From CAYXVU01 sp964468725 (GTDB lineage: Bacteria; Acidobacteriota; Blastocatellia; UBA7656), in the NCBI GenBank assembly GCA_964468725.1, contig CAYXVU010000289.1, positions 1 to 6,879 of the forward strand: DNA of 6,879 nucleotides, written 5' to 3'. Numbering within the stretch: the first letter of the stretch is position 1; each line of letters starts with the position of its first letter. This document shows, piece by piece, positions 1 to 6,876 of the stretch. A program made the translations under genes and the position numbers. Under the pieces are notes generated by a model. That model made no database searches, had not been told where the DNA came from, and worked only from the letters and a program-made list of their open reading frames with translations.

Positions 1-343
1 GTTCGACCTCGAACACATCGCCACCGCCAGTTCCGAAACTGGCGGTCGAGACGGCGGTTGCCACCCGCTGAGTCTGCAAAAATCGGCTCGAACGATGCTT
101 GGCTACCTGACGCCGCGAAGCGCTCTGTCTTTTGGTCGGCGCATCGAGTGGGCGCAGACGATGAAACGCAGTGGCGTGATCCATATCGGCTTTCGGCGTG
201 ATACGGTTGTATTCTTTCGGGGCGCTTGCTTGCCGAGTGATCTGTAGGGTGGCGTGCCCATTTTGTGCCTGTGCAAAATTTACGGATACGAAGATAGCTG
301 CCAGGGCGGCGGTAAAAATCGGTTTGAAAAACCTGCCTGTCAT
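1..343 (-). CDS. Secreted protein of unknown function, N-terminal part (runs off the left edge)
   Basis: The frame is open from an ATG at 343 to the window edge, giving 114 complete codons with no stop, so the C-terminus is missing. Residues 1-26 form a textbook Sec signal peptide: a short basic start (MTGRFFK), a hydrophobic core (about 9-22) and an Ala-Gln-Ala cleavage site, with maturation expected before Gln27. The next 70 or so residues are polar, rich in Arg, Lys, Ser, Thr and Ala, and look like a linker or low-complexity stalk with no domain I recognise. The visible part ends in a Gly-rich stretch followed by DVFEVE. That resembles the entry to a pre-peptidase C-terminal (PPC) type beta-sandwich, which often begins with EVEPN, but this is a guess from a few residues. 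A strong Shine-Dalgarno sequence supports the start. The gene follows the histidine kinase in the same direction and could be co-transcribed with it or regulated by it. It is real with good confidence; its function is unknown. Confidence 0.8.
   Translation of the reverse strand, partial: MTGRFFKPIFTAALAAIFVSVNFAQAQNGHATLQITRQASAPKEYNRITPKADMDHATAFHRLRPLDAPTKRQSASRRQVAKHRSSRFLQTQRVATAVSTASFGTGGGDVFEVE
23..46. repeat. Perfect 10-bp inverted repeat inside the secreted gene
   Basis: ACCGCCAGTT and AACTGGCGGT flank a four-base loop (CCGA). The repeat lies within the coding sequence for the Ser/Thr/Gly-rich stretch at residues about 100-107, where Gly and Ala codons favour GC repeats. It could form a stable mRNA hairpin. 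No T-run follows on either strand, so it is not a terminator. Probably incidental. Confidence 0.4.
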
Positions 344-346
344 ATT

Positions 347-353
347 CCCTCCG
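347..353 (-). promoter_or_regulatory. Strong Shine-Dalgarno for the secreted gene starting at 343
   Basis: The minus strand reads CGGAGGG, with three to four bases between the GGAGG core and the ATG at 343-341. It is the best ribosome binding site in the window and is a main reason for accepting the truncated gene at the left edge, together with its signal peptide. Confidence 0.75.
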
Positions 354-370
354 TCGTCCCCCACGCGCTT

Positions 371-399
371 CATCTTCCTAAACGACAGGTAGGATGATG
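371..399 (-). repeat. Imperfect inverted repeat (hairpin or operator candidate) in the leader of the secreted gene
   Basis: On the minus strand the arms are CATCATCCTA and TAGGAAGATG, separated by nine bases. Nine of ten positions pair, with one A-A mismatch. The repeat lies between the kinase stop codon (443) and the secreted-gene start (343), ending 27 bases before the ATG. No T-run follows, so a normal Rho-independent terminator is unlikely. It could be an mRNA hairpin in the 5' leader, a protein-binding dyad, or chance. Confidence 0.35.
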
Positions 400-442
400 T
401 GCGACGGCTTTGAGGTGTGCCGACGAAGAAAATTTTCTGCGG

Positions 443-2371
443 CTAGGCCAATGCAGGCAGGATGATTTCGAAGGTTGTGCCGGTTCCGATTTCACTGTCA
501 AAACGGATTTGCCCGTTATGCAACTGCACGGCGCGGTAAGCCTGCGCCAGACCGATGCCGGAACCATGCTTTTTGGTCGTGTGGTAAAGGTTGAAGATGC
601 GGTCGCGGGTCTCCGGCGGGATGCCCACCCCCCGATCAGAGACTCTAATGTGTGCGGTGCCATCGCTCTCAGTGAGCGTCGAGACGCGTAGCGGGCCGCC
701 TTCGGGCATCGCCTGACATCCGTTGATGATGATGTTGAGCAACGCCTGTTTCAATAGATCGGAGTCGCCCTTAATCATCAACGGCTGCGGCGATAATTCC
801 TGATAGATGGTCACGCCGCGATCCTCCGCCTCCGTCGAGGCCAGCATAACCACTTGATTGACGATGCGATTCAAATCGCAAGGCTCAAGGCGAACTTCGA
901 CCGGGCGCGTAAAATTCAAGAAGGTCGCAACGACGCGATCCAAGCGTTTGATCTCCGAGTCCAGAATCTCAATCTGCGGGGAGGGGTCGCCGCTGCCAGA
1001 TTCAAGTTTGGAACGCAGAATTTCCAGATGAATGACCATGGCATTGAGCGGGTTTTTGACTTCGTGCGCGATGCCGCTGGTGATGCGTCCAAGGTCAGCG
1101 AGCTTCTTTGACAAATCCCACTGCGATTCGAATTTTTGAAAGGATTCATAATCGCGCAGACTGACGAGCGCCCCGACCGGCTCGCCTGCATCTTCGATGA
1201 ACTGAATCGAAGCGATCAATTGCCGTGTGCGCGCCGCGCCGAGCACCTGTATGGTCGTGCGCGCCACCGAACGCCGTTCGCTGAAGGCGCGCTCCACCAA
1301 CTTGACCAAAGGATGTTCTGCGCCGAGCGTTTCATCAATCGGCAAGCCGGTCAATTCGGTATCCTGCATCTCCAAAAACTGTTCGGCATCGGGGCTGGCC
1401 AGAATGACGCGACCCTCGCGGTTAAGCAGCAACAGGCGTTCTTCCAAGTGGCTGATGACCTGACGCAAGCGACCGCGCATGATCTCTAATTCGGAGCGTT
1501 CGCCCGCCAGTCGCTCGCCGAGTTGTTTGATCTGCGTGGCGACGCTGGTCAGCATTTGATCGCGCGGCAAGTGGCGCGGTTCGGCGGTCGGTTCAGCGCC
1601 TGATTGCAGGCGTTCGATGCTCGTCGATATAGCCTCCAGCGGCTTCAACAACAGATTGGCCGATGAGATGGCGACCAGCGTGCCGCCCAAGATGGCCAGT
1701 AAGCCGATGATGAGGTAGGTACGAATCGGCGATTGCACCTGCTCGCGCAGAGCATGAGCCGAAACCCCGATGTGTAACTTGCTGGGCGGCGCGGCGATCT
1801 CTCTCGAAAACTCATAAACCGGCGGACTGATCAGGATGTGATATAGCTGGGCAACCAGCCCGGCTTTGGCAAGCCTTTCCAAATCCGGCTTGGGCTCGGC
1901 GGGGTCGCCAATCATATGGCGGTTCACCGCCAGTTCATGTTTGCCATCGCTGTCTTTGACGATGTTGCCCTCGGCATCGGAAAGATAGACATACACAATT
2001 GGGCCTAAATCGGCAAAGATGGATTCCATTCGCGTGCGGACTTCAGAGCCTTCTTTCGTCATCGCCGTGTAGGGGCTTACGTCTGCTCCGACGAGTTCGC
2101 GGGAATTGGTCTGCTCAATGTGATAGCGGATCTGCTTCCAGTGCTGTTCGGTCTGTTCCTTCGCGCTATTGATGACGGTTCCGGTGAGATAGGCGATATT
2201 GGCGAGAGTCGTAGCGACGACGACGAGAACGACGAGCAAGGTGATTAAGGCGATCTGCCGCGCCCGCACCCCCAAATTTGGCCAGCGAATCTTTCTTGAG
2301 GTTGGAAGTTGAGTACCGTCCGCCATCTCGCGTTTGACCAACTGCTTGCTTTCGGTCGCCGTAACCGCCAT
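443..2371 (-). CDS. Membrane sensor histidine kinase (Cache-like sensor, HAMP, PAS, HisKA, HATPase), partner of an NtrC-type regulator
   Basis: 642 residues from the ATG at 2371. Visible in order: a basic cytoplasmic N-tail (1-38); TM1 (about 39-62); an extracytoplasmic region of about 155 residues (63-217); TM2 (about 218-242); a HAMP-like helix pair (243-295); a PAS domain (about 303-410); the HisKA H-box with phospho-acceptor His436 in IAHEVKNPL; and the HATPase domain with N-box Asn550 (NIIINGCQAMPEGG), G1 box DRGVGIP (579-585) and G2 box GSGIGL (603-608). All catalytic motifs are intact. The sensor region contains YVYLSDAEGNIVKDSDG and ends in a KLHIGVS strand, a pattern typical of PDC/Cache folds; the ligand is unknown. 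The core resembles kinases that pair with sigma-54 activators (NtrB, AtoS, ZraS, DctB types). The gene starts 38 bases after the response regulator ends, so the two very likely form an operon and a cognate pair. An upstream in-frame TTG at 2383 would add four residues but lacks a Shine-Dalgarno sequence. Confidence 0.95.
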   Translation of the reverse strand: MAVTATESKQLVKREMADGTQLPTSRKIRWPNLGVRARQIALITLLVVLVVVATTLANIAYLTGTVINSAKEQTEQHWKQIRYHIEQTNSRELVGADVSPYTAMTKEGSEVRTRMESIFADLGPIVYVYLSDAEGNIVKDSDGKHELAVNRHMIGDPAEPKPDLERLAKAGLVAQLYHILISPPVYEFSREIAAPPSKLHIGVSAHALREQVQSPIRTYLIIGLLAILGGTLVAISSANLLLKPLEAISTSIERLQSGAEPTAEPRHLPRDQMLTSVATQIKQLGERLAGERSELEIMRGRLRQVISHLEERLLLLNREGRVILASPDAEQFLEMQDTELTGLPIDETLGAEHPLVKLVERAFSERRSVARTTIQVLGAARTRQLIASIQFIEDAGEPVGALVSLRDYESFQKFESQWDLSKKLADLGRITSGIAHEVKNPLNAMVIHLEILRSKLESGSGDPSPQIEILDSEIKRLDRVVATFLNFTRPVEVRLEPCDLNRIVNQVVMLASTEAEDRGVTIYQELSPQPLMIKGDSDLLKQALLNIIINGCQAMPEGGPLRVSTLTESDGTAHIRVSDRGVGIPPETRDRIFNLYHTTKKHGSGIGLAQAYRAVQLHNGQIRFDSEIGTGTTFEIILPALA

Positions 2372-2375
2372 AGAG

Positions 2376-2381
2376 TCCCCC
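2376..2381 (-). promoter_or_regulatory. Purine-rich ribosome binding site that decides the kinase start
   Basis: The minus strand reads GGGGGA, four bases before the ATG at 2371-2369. The alternative TTG at 2383-2381 overlaps this site and has no purine-rich element ahead of it, so ATG is the better start. The last part of the site (GGACT) can also pair with an AGTCC about ten bases upstream in the intergenic gap, a weak five-base stem that could slightly mask it. Confidence 0.5.
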
Positions 2382-2409
2382 AATCAATGGACTGCAAAAT
2401 CGTTGGCTC

Positions 2410-3789
2410 TTAATCCAGCGTCTCTTCGCCGGATTCCCGGTACGCCTTCAATTTGTTATGCAGCGTCTTGAGACTAATTTGTAAGGTCTCAGCCGTCCGC
2501 GTCTTATTGTGGTCGGTGCGCGCCAGGGTGCTGAGGATCACGCGCCGCTCGACTTCATCAAGCGGCATGCCGATAGGAATCATCACCGCATCAGTTGTTA
2601 GCGAGGCTTTCTGGCCGATCATTCGAGGCGGCAGATGCAGCTTCTCAATCTGTTCATCGGGGCAAATCACGACCGCTCGTTCGATGACGTTGCGCAACTC
2701 CCGAATGTTGCCCGGCCAGTGATACTCTAACAGCGCATCAAGGGCTTCGACGGAGATGACTTTTGCCGGTTTGTGATGGCGCTGACTCAGCTCTTCGACC
2801 ATATGCTGCGCCAGCAGCGGGATGTCTTCCCGGTGTTCTCGTAGTGGGGGGAGTTTGATGGTAATGACGTTCAGGCGGTAAAGCAAGTCCTCCCTCAGCA
2901 AACCTTCTTCAACCGCTTTGTACGGCTCTTTATTGGTCGCCGCAATGACGCGCGCATCGGTGAAGACCTCTTTAGTCGAACCCAACCGCCGCACCTTTTT
3001 ATCTTCCAACACGCGCAGGAGTTTCGGTTGCAACGAGATGGGCATCTCGGCAACCTCATCGAGCAGTAACGTCCCGCTATTGGATAATTCGAAACAACCG
3101 ATGCGCCGATCCACCGCCCCCGTAAACGCCCCCTTTTCGTGGCCGAAGAGTTCCGATTCCATCAAGGTCTCCGGAACGGCGGCGCAATTGATGGCGATAA
3201 AGGGTTGACTGGCGCGCGGGCTGAGTTTGTGAATGGTGCGCGCCACCATCTCTTTGCCGGTTCCCGATTCACCGGTCACCAAGACGGAGACGGCGCTCGG
3301 CGCGACCTGTTCGATGAGCGTATAAATCTCGCGCATCACCTCCGAGTTGCCCACCATCTCCCCAAACGCGCCGTACTGGCGAAGCTGTCTTCTGAGCAAC
3401 TCGTTTTCCCGCCGCGCCGCGCCATATTCGGCGGCTTTGCGTAACACCAGTTGCAGTTTGCGCATGTCTATGGGCTTTTCGAAATAGTAGAATGCGCCCT
3501 CATCTTTGACCGACCGAATCGCTGCCTCGACCGAGCCTTGCCCGGTCAGCAAAATCACGGCGGTTTCGGGACGATCTTCTTTGATGCGCGCCAGCAAGCC
3601 GAACCCATCCAGACGCGGCATAATCACGTCAGTGATAATCACTAACGGTGCGAAACGCTCGACGATCTCGACGGCCTCTTGTCCGTCGCCTGCAATCGCC
3701 GTTTCGTAGCCCCAACCGGAGACCAGTTCGCTCAATCCGTGACGCGCAGCTTCTTCGTCATCAACAATCAAAACACGCTGAATCGGCAT
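2410..3789 (-). CDS. NtrC-family sigma-54-dependent response regulator
   Basis: 459 residues with the standard three-part layout. The receiver domain (1-120) has the acidic pair Asp10/Asp11, phospho-acceptor Asp54 in IITDVIMP, Thr82 and Lys105 (FEKP). The AAA+ sigma-54 interaction domain (about 145-385) has Walker A GESGTGKE (173-180), the GAFTGA loop (220-225) that contacts sigma-54, Walker B LLLDE (241-245) and the WPGNIREL motif (358-365). A C-terminal Fis-type helix-turn-helix (about 413-450) binds DNA enhancer sites. Nothing is missing, so it should be a working activator that remodels the sigma-54 closed complex after phosphorylation. It lies directly before the histidine kinase and is presumably its substrate. 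I chose the ATG at 3789 because the receiver's first strand (QRVLIVDDE) starts at once. An in-frame GTG at 3849 would add 20 residues unlike any receiver. No good Shine-Dalgarno sequence precedes the ATG. The target process cannot be read from sequence, so no symbol is given. Confidence 0.96.
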   Translation of the reverse strand: MPIQRVLIVDDEEAARHGLSELVSGWGYETAIAGDGQEAVEIVERFAPLVIITDVIMPRLDGFGLLARIKEDRPETAVILLTGQGSVEAAIRSVKDEGAFYYFEKPIDMRKLQLVLRKAAEYGAARRENELLRRQLRQYGAFGEMVGNSEVMREIYTLIEQVAPSAVSVLVTGESGTGKEMVARTIHKLSPRASQPFIAINCAAVPETLMESELFGHEKGAFTGAVDRRIGCFELSNSGTLLLDEVAEMPISLQPKLLRVLEDKKVRRLGSTKEVFTDARVIAATNKEPYKAVEEGLLREDLLYRLNVITIKLPPLREHREDIPLLAQHMVEELSQRHHKPAKVISVEALDALLEYHWPGNIRELRNVIERAVVICPDEQIEKLHLPPRMIGQKASLTTDAVMIPIGMPLDEVERRVILSTLARTDHNKTRTAETLQISLKTLHNKLKAYRESGEETLD

Positions 3790-3947
3790 AACGTGAAAGT
3801 CTACCACACAGTTTTTGATTGGGCAGGAGACTGCGAGTGATGCAAGCACCGAGGTGGAAGGTGGCTGTCAAAAAGAAAGCGGGCGAGTTCGAACCGTCGT
3901 TTTTCTCCGACCCGTTTTCTTATCGTTGACAACCCCCGCCTCATTCC
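3790..3947 (-). promoter_or_regulatory. Intergenic region, probable promoter area of the regulator-kinase operon
   Basis: These 158 bases separate the membrane-protein stop from the regulator start and hold no gene. On the minus strand a perfect -35-like TTGACA lies at 3871-3866, but the positions 16-18 bases further on (TGCTTG and its neighbours) make a poor -10, so no sigma-70 promoter can be placed with confidence. No -24/-12 element of correct spacing is seen. An eight-base palindrome GTTCGAAC occurs in the middle of the region. No convincing terminator for the upstream gene is present: the T-rich run at about 3870-3878 lacks a GC stem before it. Readthrough from the upstream pair therefore remains possible. 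Confidence 0.35.
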
Positions 3948-6107
3948 TCACTGAGCACTCGTCTGTTTGCTCTGACTGTCAGCCAGCAAGCGTTGGGCTG
4001 GCGCATAATCAGGCTTGAGAGTGAGGGCTTGTTTGAATAATTCGATGGCGGCGGCGTGTTGACCGTGCGTCGCCAAGTAGGCGCCACGACTGACCAGCAT
4101 GCTCACATAGACCGGTTGCACTTTGAGGCTGACCACATCATCCGCTTCAAATCGCAACCTCCCATCGAATAGACCTCGCGTGATTATCTCAGGTTCAGCA
4201 GGTTGATGAAAGCCGCGCTCGCGGGTCAATTGAAATATCAATCCCTGCGGAACCAATTGATATGTCGAAATCAGTGCTTTCGTCAACTCTGCATCGCGGT
4301 GCGGAATGTTGGCCAGCAACTCTTGTGTCGCATAGACCGGCGCTTGTTGCTGGTGTTGGCTGACCAGCGACAAAATCAGGTCATAAAACCGCGTGTTGAT
4401 TCTTTCCGTGCGCGCGGCGCTCTGCTCAAATGCCCGCGCGTCGCTCTCCCAAGCGCGCAAGTCTTCAAGAAAGGCGTCAACCTTGTCGCGCACCGTCTCC
4501 ATGCGTTCCGGATAGCGTTGTCGTAAATAGTCGAAATACCATGAACGCCGCAATTGATTTACATCTATCGCCATCACATCGGGTCGGCGCTGTTCGATGT
4601 CGAGCACGTACAACATCGGCGAGTAGACTTGCCAATCGAGCGTCAGCAACATGCCGCCGGGCGCAATCGTTTTGAGCATATTCTCAACGTAATCTTCGGC
4701 AATGGTATACTGCCGCCGATTATTGTACGGCCAATTGCCAAACAGTCCGACTGTCGGAATGACGATCAATAAGGCGACCGCGACCGCGCGCCCGGATGAA
4801 TGAGCGGCAAACAGACGCAGACACCAGGTAACTCCATATGCGGAAGCGATGGCCATCGCCGCGAAGACCGGCAAGTAGTAGGCGTCTTTGTCTTCTGCAA
4901 TATCATAGTTGAGCGCGTAGGCGAGGTCGGCAACGATAATGGCAACGAGAAACCAAAACCCACTGCGATCAAAACGGAACGCGGCCACCAATCCGCCGCC
5001 CACCATCAGCAACCCGAATGGCAACCACCAGACTCCGTACTCGCGGCTCACAAAGGTGATGAATTCGCCGAACTGACCGATCATAGTCGCCAACGAAACC
5101 GTCAGGAATACTTGATACTGACTGCCGGAGACGTGCGCCCACAGTTTCTCAAAGGTTTGCGGGTCGCCCCAATTCATCAGTGGCGCTCGTGAGGCCGCAA
5201 GCGGCAGATAAGCGTATACAGCGACCATTCCTGCTATGGAAATGAGAGCGGCACGCAACAGTCGTTTGCTGATGAAGAGCCTCCACCCTTCGGTTTGATA
5301 GCCGATCACCGCCAGCGCGATCAACATCAACCCGACCGTGACGTGATGCACTCCTAAAGCTAATCCGAACACCAGCGCCGCTGCGTACAACAAGCGATCC
5401 GACGATGCAGCCGTTGATTGATTGGCAGAGACAACAGCTTCCAAGCGGCGGCGTCGCCATCGCAACATCAGAAAGAAGACCGCGAGTATGAGCAGGGTAT
5501 TGAGGGTGTAGACTTCGGCAATTGTCGCATACGCCCATAGAGTGCGCGAGCAAGCAAATAGGAGTCCGGCAAAGAGTCCGGGGATGAGCGCCAACTTGGC
5601 CTCGATGCCTTGCCAGAGGCTGGCAGCCGGGAGGTTCGCTTTTTTGTCGCGGCGACTCTTCTTGGCGAGTTTATTCTCGACCGCCGGACGTAAGGCTGCA
5701 TTGAGCAACGCTTCATTGACTAAAAGGGTGAGCAGGGCTGCCGCCAACGCTGCAAAGAGCGCCGACGCAAAGTTGACGCGCGCCGCGACGTTGCCGATGG
5801 GGACAAGCGTAAACAGATGGGCAAGCAGCGTGTAAAGCGGAAAGCCCGGCGGATGGGCGACGCCGAGCACCCGCGCGGCGGCAATCAACTCGCCGCTGTC
5901 CACTAAGGTTACAGTCGGTGCCAGCGTCAGCCCGTACAAGGTCAGCGACAGGAGGAAGACTGCGCCCGCGCAGGCGAGACGCGCTCGTTCATGTCCGAGC
6001 AGGCTGAGTTGCCGTTCGTCAAAAGGTGCAGGCGCTGCCGGACTCGCATCGGGAGAAGGGGGCGAAACGGCTGCGGATCGCGGTCTGGTTTTCGCTGCTC
6101 TAGCCAT
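3948..6107 (-). CDS. DUF2723 polytopic membrane protein (GT-C-like glycosyltransferase) with C-terminal TPR
   Basis: 719 residues. A Pro/Ala-rich cytoplasmic N-tail (1-40) is followed by about 11-12 hydrophobic segments between residues 45 and 457, then a soluble region of about 260 residues. Family hallmarks are DSGE (70-73) just after the first TM segment, AHPPGFPLY (84-92), the AEVYTLN motif (197-203) and LGVHHVT (251-257). The soluble part keeps the DWQVYSPMLYVLD and WYFDYL segments (about 491-528). Residues about 671-704 form one clear TPR (AAIELFKQALTLKPDYAPA). Known: the eukaryotic relative TMEM260 is a protein O-mannosyltransferase, and GT-C enzymes use acidic residues near the first TM segment with lipid-linked sugar donors. 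Inferred: this protein glycosylates an envelope or secreted substrate; DSGE is a candidate catalytic site and the TPR a docking module. It begins 19 bases after the secreted-protein gene and so is likely co-transcribed with it. The Shine-Dalgarno sequence is weak (AGGT, 11 bases from the ATG). The next Met is at 261, so the start is secure. Family call good, activity unproven. Confidence 0.88.
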   Translation of the reverse strand: MARAAKTRPRSAAVSPPSPDASPAAPAPFDERQLSLLGHERARLACAGAVFLLSLTLYGLTLAPTVTLVDSGELIAAARVLGVAHPPGFPLYTLLAHLFTLVPIGNVAARVNFASALFAALAAALLTLLVNEALLNAALRPAVENKLAKKSRRDKKANLPAASLWQGIEAKLALIPGLFAGLLFACSRTLWAYATIAEVYTLNTLLILAVFFLMLRWRRRRLEAVVSANQSTAASSDRLLYAAALVFGLALGVHHVTVGLMLIALAVIGYQTEGWRLFISKRLLRAALISIAGMVAVYAYLPLAASRAPLMNWGDPQTFEKLWAHVSGSQYQVFLTVSLATMIGQFGEFITFVSREYGVWWLPFGLLMVGGGLVAAFRFDRSGFWFLVAIIVADLAYALNYDIAEDKDAYYLPVFAAMAIASAYGVTWCLRLFAAHSSGRAVAVALLIVIPTVGLFGNWPYNNRRQYTIAEDYVENMLKTIAPGGMLLTLDWQVYSPMLYVLDIEQRRPDVMAIDVNQLRRSWYFDYLRQRYPERMETVRDKVDAFLEDLRAWESDARAFEQSAARTERINTRFYDLILSLVSQHQQQAPVYATQELLANIPHRDAELTKALISTYQLVPQGLIFQLTRERGFHQPAEPEIITRGLFDGRLRFEADDVVSLKVQPVYVSMLVSRGAYLATHGQHAAAIELFKQALTLKPDYAPAQRLLADSQSKQTSAQ

Positions 6108-6126
6108 GCGGTTGCGATACCTATTA

Positions 6127-6876
6127 CTACGCGATCTTTTTATATCCTGTAAAGCGCACTTTGACCATCACGCGTTGAGTACGTTTGCCAACGCGCACAT
6201 CGTCATCGGCGGTCGTGAAAGCGGGAAACCAGTACTGCTCATGGTTCTGATAGTAGCTTTCGAACTTCGGGGTGCGATGCTCGTAAGGTTCGGGCACGGC
6301 GTTGCCCGCGACTTTCACCACTTGAAAATCCTGATCGTCAATCCAAATCCGACCTTTTAGATACCGCTCATTGCTCTTTTGCGGATTCGGCAAGCGGATG
6401 AGGGGACTGACATCAAAGACATAGGTATTCAATTCGTCAATCTTTTCGCGCCCGATGTATTGGAAGTCATAAGCCTTGAACGATTCCGGCACGACGATGA
6501 AGGTATAGACGCGAATCAGATTGTAGGCCGAGTTCGTGCCGACGTGAATATCTTCAGGCAGAGTGGATTTTTCTTCGAACAGCTTTTCTTGTCGTTGACC
6601 GGCGCTGTCATAGGTGATCTGCGAAAACCGCGTGTATTGCCCAGTGATCGTATCGGCTTGGCTGACGGTTTCGAGCTTGATTTCGATATAGTGCGAATAG
6701 GCGCACAAGGCGGCGGCGACGGCTGTGCCTTTCTCTGCCGCTTTGGCGAGAACCTCTTTCGGAGAGAGTTGCAATGGTGATGGGGAAGGCGTTGCCGCTA
6801 TGCCGATGCATAACGAGAAGGCAGAGATAAAGAGAAATCGTGTTCTCGCAGACGCACCTTTCTTCAGAAAATTCAT
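6127..6876 (-). CDS. Secreted or periplasmic beta-rich protein, LolA/outer-membrane lipoprotein-sorting-like
   Basis: 249 residues. The N-terminus (MNFLKKGASARTR, then a hydrophobic core at about 14-28) is a Sec signal peptide with likely cleavage near the Ala-Ala before Thr29. Cys23 sits in FSLC, which is not a proper lipobox, so a lipoprotein is unlikely. A short Pro/Ser linker and a helix (about 38-60) are followed by an array of alternating strands. These include the run from YDFQYIGREKI to YVFDVSP (136-157) and the turn GRIWIDDQDFQVVKV (175-189), where a substrate-modified strand pattern typical of LolA/LolB-fold proteins is visible. The C-terminal strand RVMVKVRFTGYKKI is also of that type. 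LolA-fold proteins bind acyl chains or lipoproteins in the periplasm. The assignment rests on fold-like pattern only and the true role is unknown. The start at 6876 is three bases from the window edge, so its ribosome binding site is not visible. It leads a probable two-gene unit with the DUF2723 gene. Confidence 0.72.
   Translation of the reverse strand: MNFLKKGASARTRFLFISAFSLCIGIAATPSPSPLQLSPKEVLAKAAEKGTAVAAALCAYSHYIEIKLETVSQADTITGQYTRFSQITYDSAGQRQEKLFEEKSTLPEDIHVGTNSAYNLIRVYTFIVVPESFKAYDFQYIGREKIDELNTYVFDVSPLIRLPNPQKSNERYLKGRIWIDDQDFQVVKVAGNAVPEPYEHRTPKFESYYQNHEQYWFPAFTTADDDVRVGKRTQRVMVKVRFTGYKKIA

Noticed and set aside
1..14. Inverted repeat GTTCGA-CC-TCGAAC at the window edge
   Set aside because: It is a short six-base dyad within coding sequence with no terminator features or neighbouring copies.
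198..392. Plus-strand 64-codon open frame at the left end
   Set aside because: It lies antisense to the start of the secreted gene, has no Shine-Dalgarno sequence or recognisable protein features, and the minus-strand frame has a signal peptide and a strong ribosome binding site.
427..438. AT-rich palindrome AGAAAATTTTCT just downstream of the kinase stop codon
   Set aside because: It has no loop and no GC stem, so it is not a terminator. A 12-base AT palindrome can occur by chance, and nothing ties it to a known operator.
1136..1489. Plus-strand 117-codon open frame inside the kinase gene
   Set aside because: It is antisense to the conserved PAS region of the kinase, and its Arg/Ala/Gln-rich translation has no domain features. 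It is a mirror of a GC-biased coding gene.
3139..3444. Plus-strand 101-codon open frame inside the response regulator
   Set aside because: It is antisense to the Walker A and GAFTGA coding region, which is certainly translated on the minus strand; there is no independent support for it.
3849..3849. GTG start 20 codons upstream of the regulator ATG
   Set aside because: The extension does not resemble any receiver-domain N-terminus, while the ATG at 3789 places the first receiver strand right at the start as in family members.
4800..5192. Plus-strand 130-codon open frame inside the DUF2723 gene
   Set aside because: It is antisense to conserved membrane segments and its translation is low-complexity and polar without a recognisable fold.
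6379..6780. Plus-strand 133-codon open frame opposite the LolA-like gene
   Set aside because: The minus-strand frame has a signal peptide and a coherent strand pattern; this one is its shadow, with no ribosome binding site evident.
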